Notes under the pieces: generated by a model | The model's input: the letters and a program-made list of their open reading frames with translations, nothing else | Told to the model about the DNA's origin: nothing | The model's database searches: none | Shown here: positions 6,514 to 8,625 of the stretch, one piece after another | Layout of the letters: each line of letters starts with the position of its first letter | How positions within the stretch are numbered: position 1 is the first letter of the stretch | Origin: CAZKRU01 sp964555235 | Lineage (GTDB): Bacteria > Verrucomicrobiota > Verrucomicrobiia > Methylacidiphilales > CAMAQI01 | Reading direction: 5' to 3' | NCBI GenBank assembly: GCA_964555235.1 | Contig: CAZKRU010000117.1 | Coordinates: forward strand, 1 to 8,625 | DNA: 8,625 nt | Position numbers and translations under genes: made by a program

Positions 6514-8361
6514 ATGTGTGGCATCGTCGCTTATCTCGGGGAACGTGAAGCTCAACCGATTTTATTGGAGGGGCTTTTTCGTTTGGAATATCGTGGTTAT
6601 GATTCAGCAGGAGTTGCAATCCTGAATGGGAAGGGGCTCCAGATTGTTAAAAAGAAGGGTCGGATCCAGAAATTGGAGGCAGCACTTCTCGAGAGTCCGA
6701 CCCATGGGAAGCTCGGAATCAGTCACACCCGCTGGGCGACTCATGGCGAACCGAGTGATGCCAATGCCCATCCTCACAGTGATCAATCGGGGAAACTGGC
6801 CTTGGTCCATAACGGTGTGATTGAGAATTATCTTCTGCTCAAAAGTCAACTGGCGGCCAAAGGACATCTTTTTAAATCCGAAACCGATACGGAAGTTTTG
6901 GCGCATTTGGTGGGGGATCATTATGATCGTCTTCCCAACGGGGAGGAGGATCGACTTGAAAAGGCCCTGAAAGCGGCGCTCAAGGAGGTGAATGGGACGT
7001 ACGGAATTGCGGCGATTCACCAAGACCAACCGAACACCTTTGTCGGAGCCCGTCGTGGGAGCCCTCTCGTTCTGGCGATTGGAGAGAAGGAGCATTTTTT
7101 GACGAGCGACGTTGCCGCGATTATCTCTCATACGCAAAAAGTGGTTTTTTTAAATGACTATGATGTTGTTGTGGTCAGCGGAACCAATTTCAGGATTAGT
7201 TCCCTCACGAAACCTCATGCTGGGTATGAAGTGAGCGAAGTCGATATCGCTGAGGCGCAATCCGAGATGGGGACGTTTCCGCATTTCATGCTGAAAGAAA
7301 TTTTTGACCAACCGGAAGCGATCCGAAATGGATTTCGGGGACGATTGGATCTGGAAGAGGCGACGGCCAAATTGGGTGGACTCAATATGACTCCCGAGGA
7401 ACTTCGCACGGTGGAGCGGATAAATATTCTGGCCTGTGGAACGGCGTTGCATGCCGGAATGGTCGGGGAGTATCTGATTGAATCTTTGGCCCAGCTCCCG
7501 GTCGAGACCGATTACGCGAGTGAGTTTCGTTATCGGAATTGTCCGATGGATCGTCGCACGCTGGTTTTTGTGGTCAGTCAGTCAGGCGAAACGGCCGATA
7601 CGTTGGGGGCGCTTCGGGAGTCACGTCGCAAAGGGTATCGGACGCTCGGAATTTGTAACCGGGTCGGAAGTACGATTGCGCGTGAAAGTGATGGGGGGGT
7701 TTACATGCATGCGGGGCCGGAGATTGGAGTGGCCGCAACCAAATCATTTACTTCCCAGGTTTTAATTTTTGCATTGCTCGCGCTGAATCTGGGGAGGCTT
7801 CGATATACTTCCTCTCCCCAGGGGCGTGAATTTATTACGGCGATTGAAAAATTACCCGAGCAGATTCAACAAATTCTCAAGCAGAGCGACAAGATTCGGG
7901 AGATCGCGGCAAAGTACAAAGACGCCAAGAGCATGCTCTTTCTCGGACGTCAATTTCAACGGCCGGTCGCGTTGGAAGGGGCTCTGAAAATGAAAGAGAT
8001 TACCTACATTCACGCCGAAGGTTATCCTTCCGCAGAGCTCAAACATGGCGTGATTGCATTGATTGACGAAAAGACGCCGAGTGTGATGTTGTGCCCGAAG
8101 GATTCCGTTTACGAAAAGAACATCAGCAATCTTCAGGAAATTAAAGCGCGCAAAGGGCACGTCATTGCAGTGGCGACGGAAGGGGATGAGATGATTTCGA
8201 AGATGGCAGATGAGGTGATCTACGTTCCTCATACTCAAGAGGGCTTGATGCCGATTCTGACGGTGATTGCGCTTCAGTTGCTCTCGTATCACACGGCGGT
8301 CTTGCTCGGTCGGGATGTGGATAAACCACGGAATCTGGCTAAAAGCGTCACGGTGGAATAA
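6514..8361 (+). CDS. glmS: Glutamine-fructose-6-phosphate aminotransferase (isomerizing)
   Basis: GlmS converts fructose-6-phosphate and glutamine to glucosamine-6-phosphate and glutamate, the entry step to UDP-GlcNAc for peptidoglycan and LPS. The full-length 615-residue protein starts MCGIV, with Cys2 becoming the N-terminal glutaminase nucleophile after methionine removal. The glutaminase domain (about 1-225) shows EYRGYDSAG (25-33), HTRWATHGEP (71-80), HNG (99-101) and SETDTEV (122-128). Two SIS sugar-isomerase domains follow, with ACGTALHAG near 306-314, SQSGETADT near 354-362, ELKHG with K510, and the hallmark C-terminus DKPRNLAKSVTVE. Position 513 is valine where the family usually has proline (ELKHGP). 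The ATG is fixed by the required MCGIV start, although no clear Shine-Dalgarno precedes it. The 44-base upstream spacer is far too short for the Gram-positive glmS ribozyme. Confidence 0.97.
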   Translation: MCGIVAYLGEREAQPILLEGLFRLEYRGYDSAGVAILNGKGLQIVKKKGRIQKLEAALLESPTHGKLGISHTRWATHGEPSDANAHPHSDQSGKLALVHNGVIENYLLLKSQLAAKGHLFKSETDTEVLAHLVGDHYDRLPNGEEDRLEKALKAALKEVNGTYGIAAIHQDQPNTFVGARRGSPLVLAIGEKEHFLTSDVAAIISHTQKVVFLNDYDVVVVSGTNFRISSLTKPHAGYEVSEVDIAEAQSEMGTFPHFMLKEIFDQPEAIRNGFRGRLDLEEATAKLGGLNMTPEELRTVERINILACGTALHAGMVGEYLIESLAQLPVETDYASEFRYRNCPMDRRTLVFVVSQSGETADTLGALRESRRKGYRTLGICNRVGSTIARESDGGVYMHAGPEIGVAATKSFTSQVLIFALLALNLGRLRYTSSPQGREFITAIEKLPEQIQQILKQSDKIREIAAKYKDAKSMLFLGRQFQRPVALEGALKMKEITYIHAEGYPSAELKHGVIALIDEKTPSVMLCPKDSVYEKNISNLQEIKARKGHVIAVATEGDEMISKMADEVIYVPHTQEGLMPILTVIALQLLSYHTAVLLGRDVDKPRNLAKSVTVE

Positions 8362-8390
8362 ATCACGGAGTCAGGAGACTCGGTGTGATT
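8361..8390 (+). terminator. Imperfect hairpin directly after glmS
   Basis: AATCAC (8361-8366) pairs with GTGATT (8385-8390), and GAGTC (8368-8372) with GACTC (8377-8381), around an AGGA loop with a small internal bulge. The hairpin begins at the last base of the glmS stop codon. It is followed by CTCTCTG rather than a T-run, so it may stabilise the transcript's 3' end or mark a weak terminator. The rest of the spacer up to 8533 shows no other clear element. Confidence 0.35.
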
Positions 8391-8533
8391 CTCTCTGAAG
8401 CGGCAAGGGCGCACGGAAAAAATCGGCGATTCTAAGAAGGTGCCCAGTGCTTCCATCGGAGACCGTGATCCGTAAATCGGGAGAAGTCACTGAATTCGTG
8501 GAAGGCATCTAAATTAGAACAACGCAGACTCCC

Positions 8534-8625
8534 TCAAAACTTTGTCTGCACGCCCAAATCCAACTGATGCGAGCAAGACTCTAAGTTCACGCGGGCTTCG
8601 TAGCCAAAGTTTAAGCTCGTCGTTT
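8534..8625 (-). CDS. Partial 3' end of a gene, possibly an outer-membrane beta-barrel protein
   Basis: On the minus strand one frame is open from the window edge to a TGA at 8534-8536, giving 29 complete codons. The encoded tail alternates polar and hydrophobic residues, with NFGYEARV followed by HQLDLGVQTKF, and ends in phenylalanine. This is the C-terminal pattern recognised by the outer-membrane assembly machinery (BamA signal). It would make this the end of a porin-like or other beta-barrel protein that converges on glmS with a 172-base gap. The stretch is short, and a second minus-strand frame is also open here (to a TAA at 8514-8516) without such a pattern, so the call is tentative. Confidence 0.4.
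   Translation of the reverse strand, partial: TTSLNFGYEARVNLESCSHQLDLGVQTKF

Noticed and set aside
8416..8432. Minus-strand AATC-GCC-GATT followed by a T-run as a terminator for the edge gene
   Set aside because: The stem would be only four bases with a three-base loop, too weak to support.
8514..8624. Second minus-strand frame open to the window edge, ending at a TAA at 8514-8516
   Set aside because: Its 36 residues show no recognisable pattern, whereas the frame ending at 8534 has a barrel-like C-terminus. Neither is certain.

Overview
The window holds ordinary chromosomal genes of a Gram-negative bacterium with mid-range base composition. I place it, by inference only, in the PVC group, probably Verrucomicrobiota. 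Three things point that way: a small secreted protein resembling the exosortase-associated TIGR04073 family, a plant/cyanobacterial-type ADP-glucose pyrophosphorylase, and an ABCG-like half-transporter. No ribosomal RNA, tRNA, CRISPR array, insertion sequence or phage gene is visible.

Layout from left to right. Positions 1-206 are intergenic and carry degenerate copies of a short CRCNRAG-type tandem repeat. A minus-strand gene (207-1883) encodes a one-piece ABC transporter with the ATPase domain first and the membrane domain second. It is divergent from dnaB (replicative helicase, plus strand, to 3412). dnaB converges on a minus-strand RNA m5U methyltransferase (3587-4648), and a large near-perfect palindrome built from the same repeat family (3436-3514) lies between them. 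A strong intrinsic terminator (4685-4714) separates the methyltransferase from a minus-strand gene for a small exported glycine-zipper protein (4735-5109), which has its own promoter-like sequence. Upstream of that is glgC (5174-6469, minus). glgC is divergent from glmS (6514-8361, plus) across only 44 bases. After glmS, a short convergent spacer with an imperfect hairpin leads to what looks like the last 29 codons of a minus-strand gene, possibly an outer-membrane beta-barrel, cut by the window edge.

Functionally this is core metabolism and information processing: DNA unwinding (DnaB), RNA modification, glycogen precursor synthesis (GlgC, from glucose-1-phosphate) and amino-sugar synthesis for the cell wall and LPS (GlmS, from fructose-6-phosphate). 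GlgC and GlmS draw on the same hexose-phosphate pool and share a very tight divergent control region. I found no convincing novel multi-gene system. The most interesting signals are the repeat-built palindrome, the glycine-zipper protein with an internal duplication, and the glgC/glmS promoter overlap.
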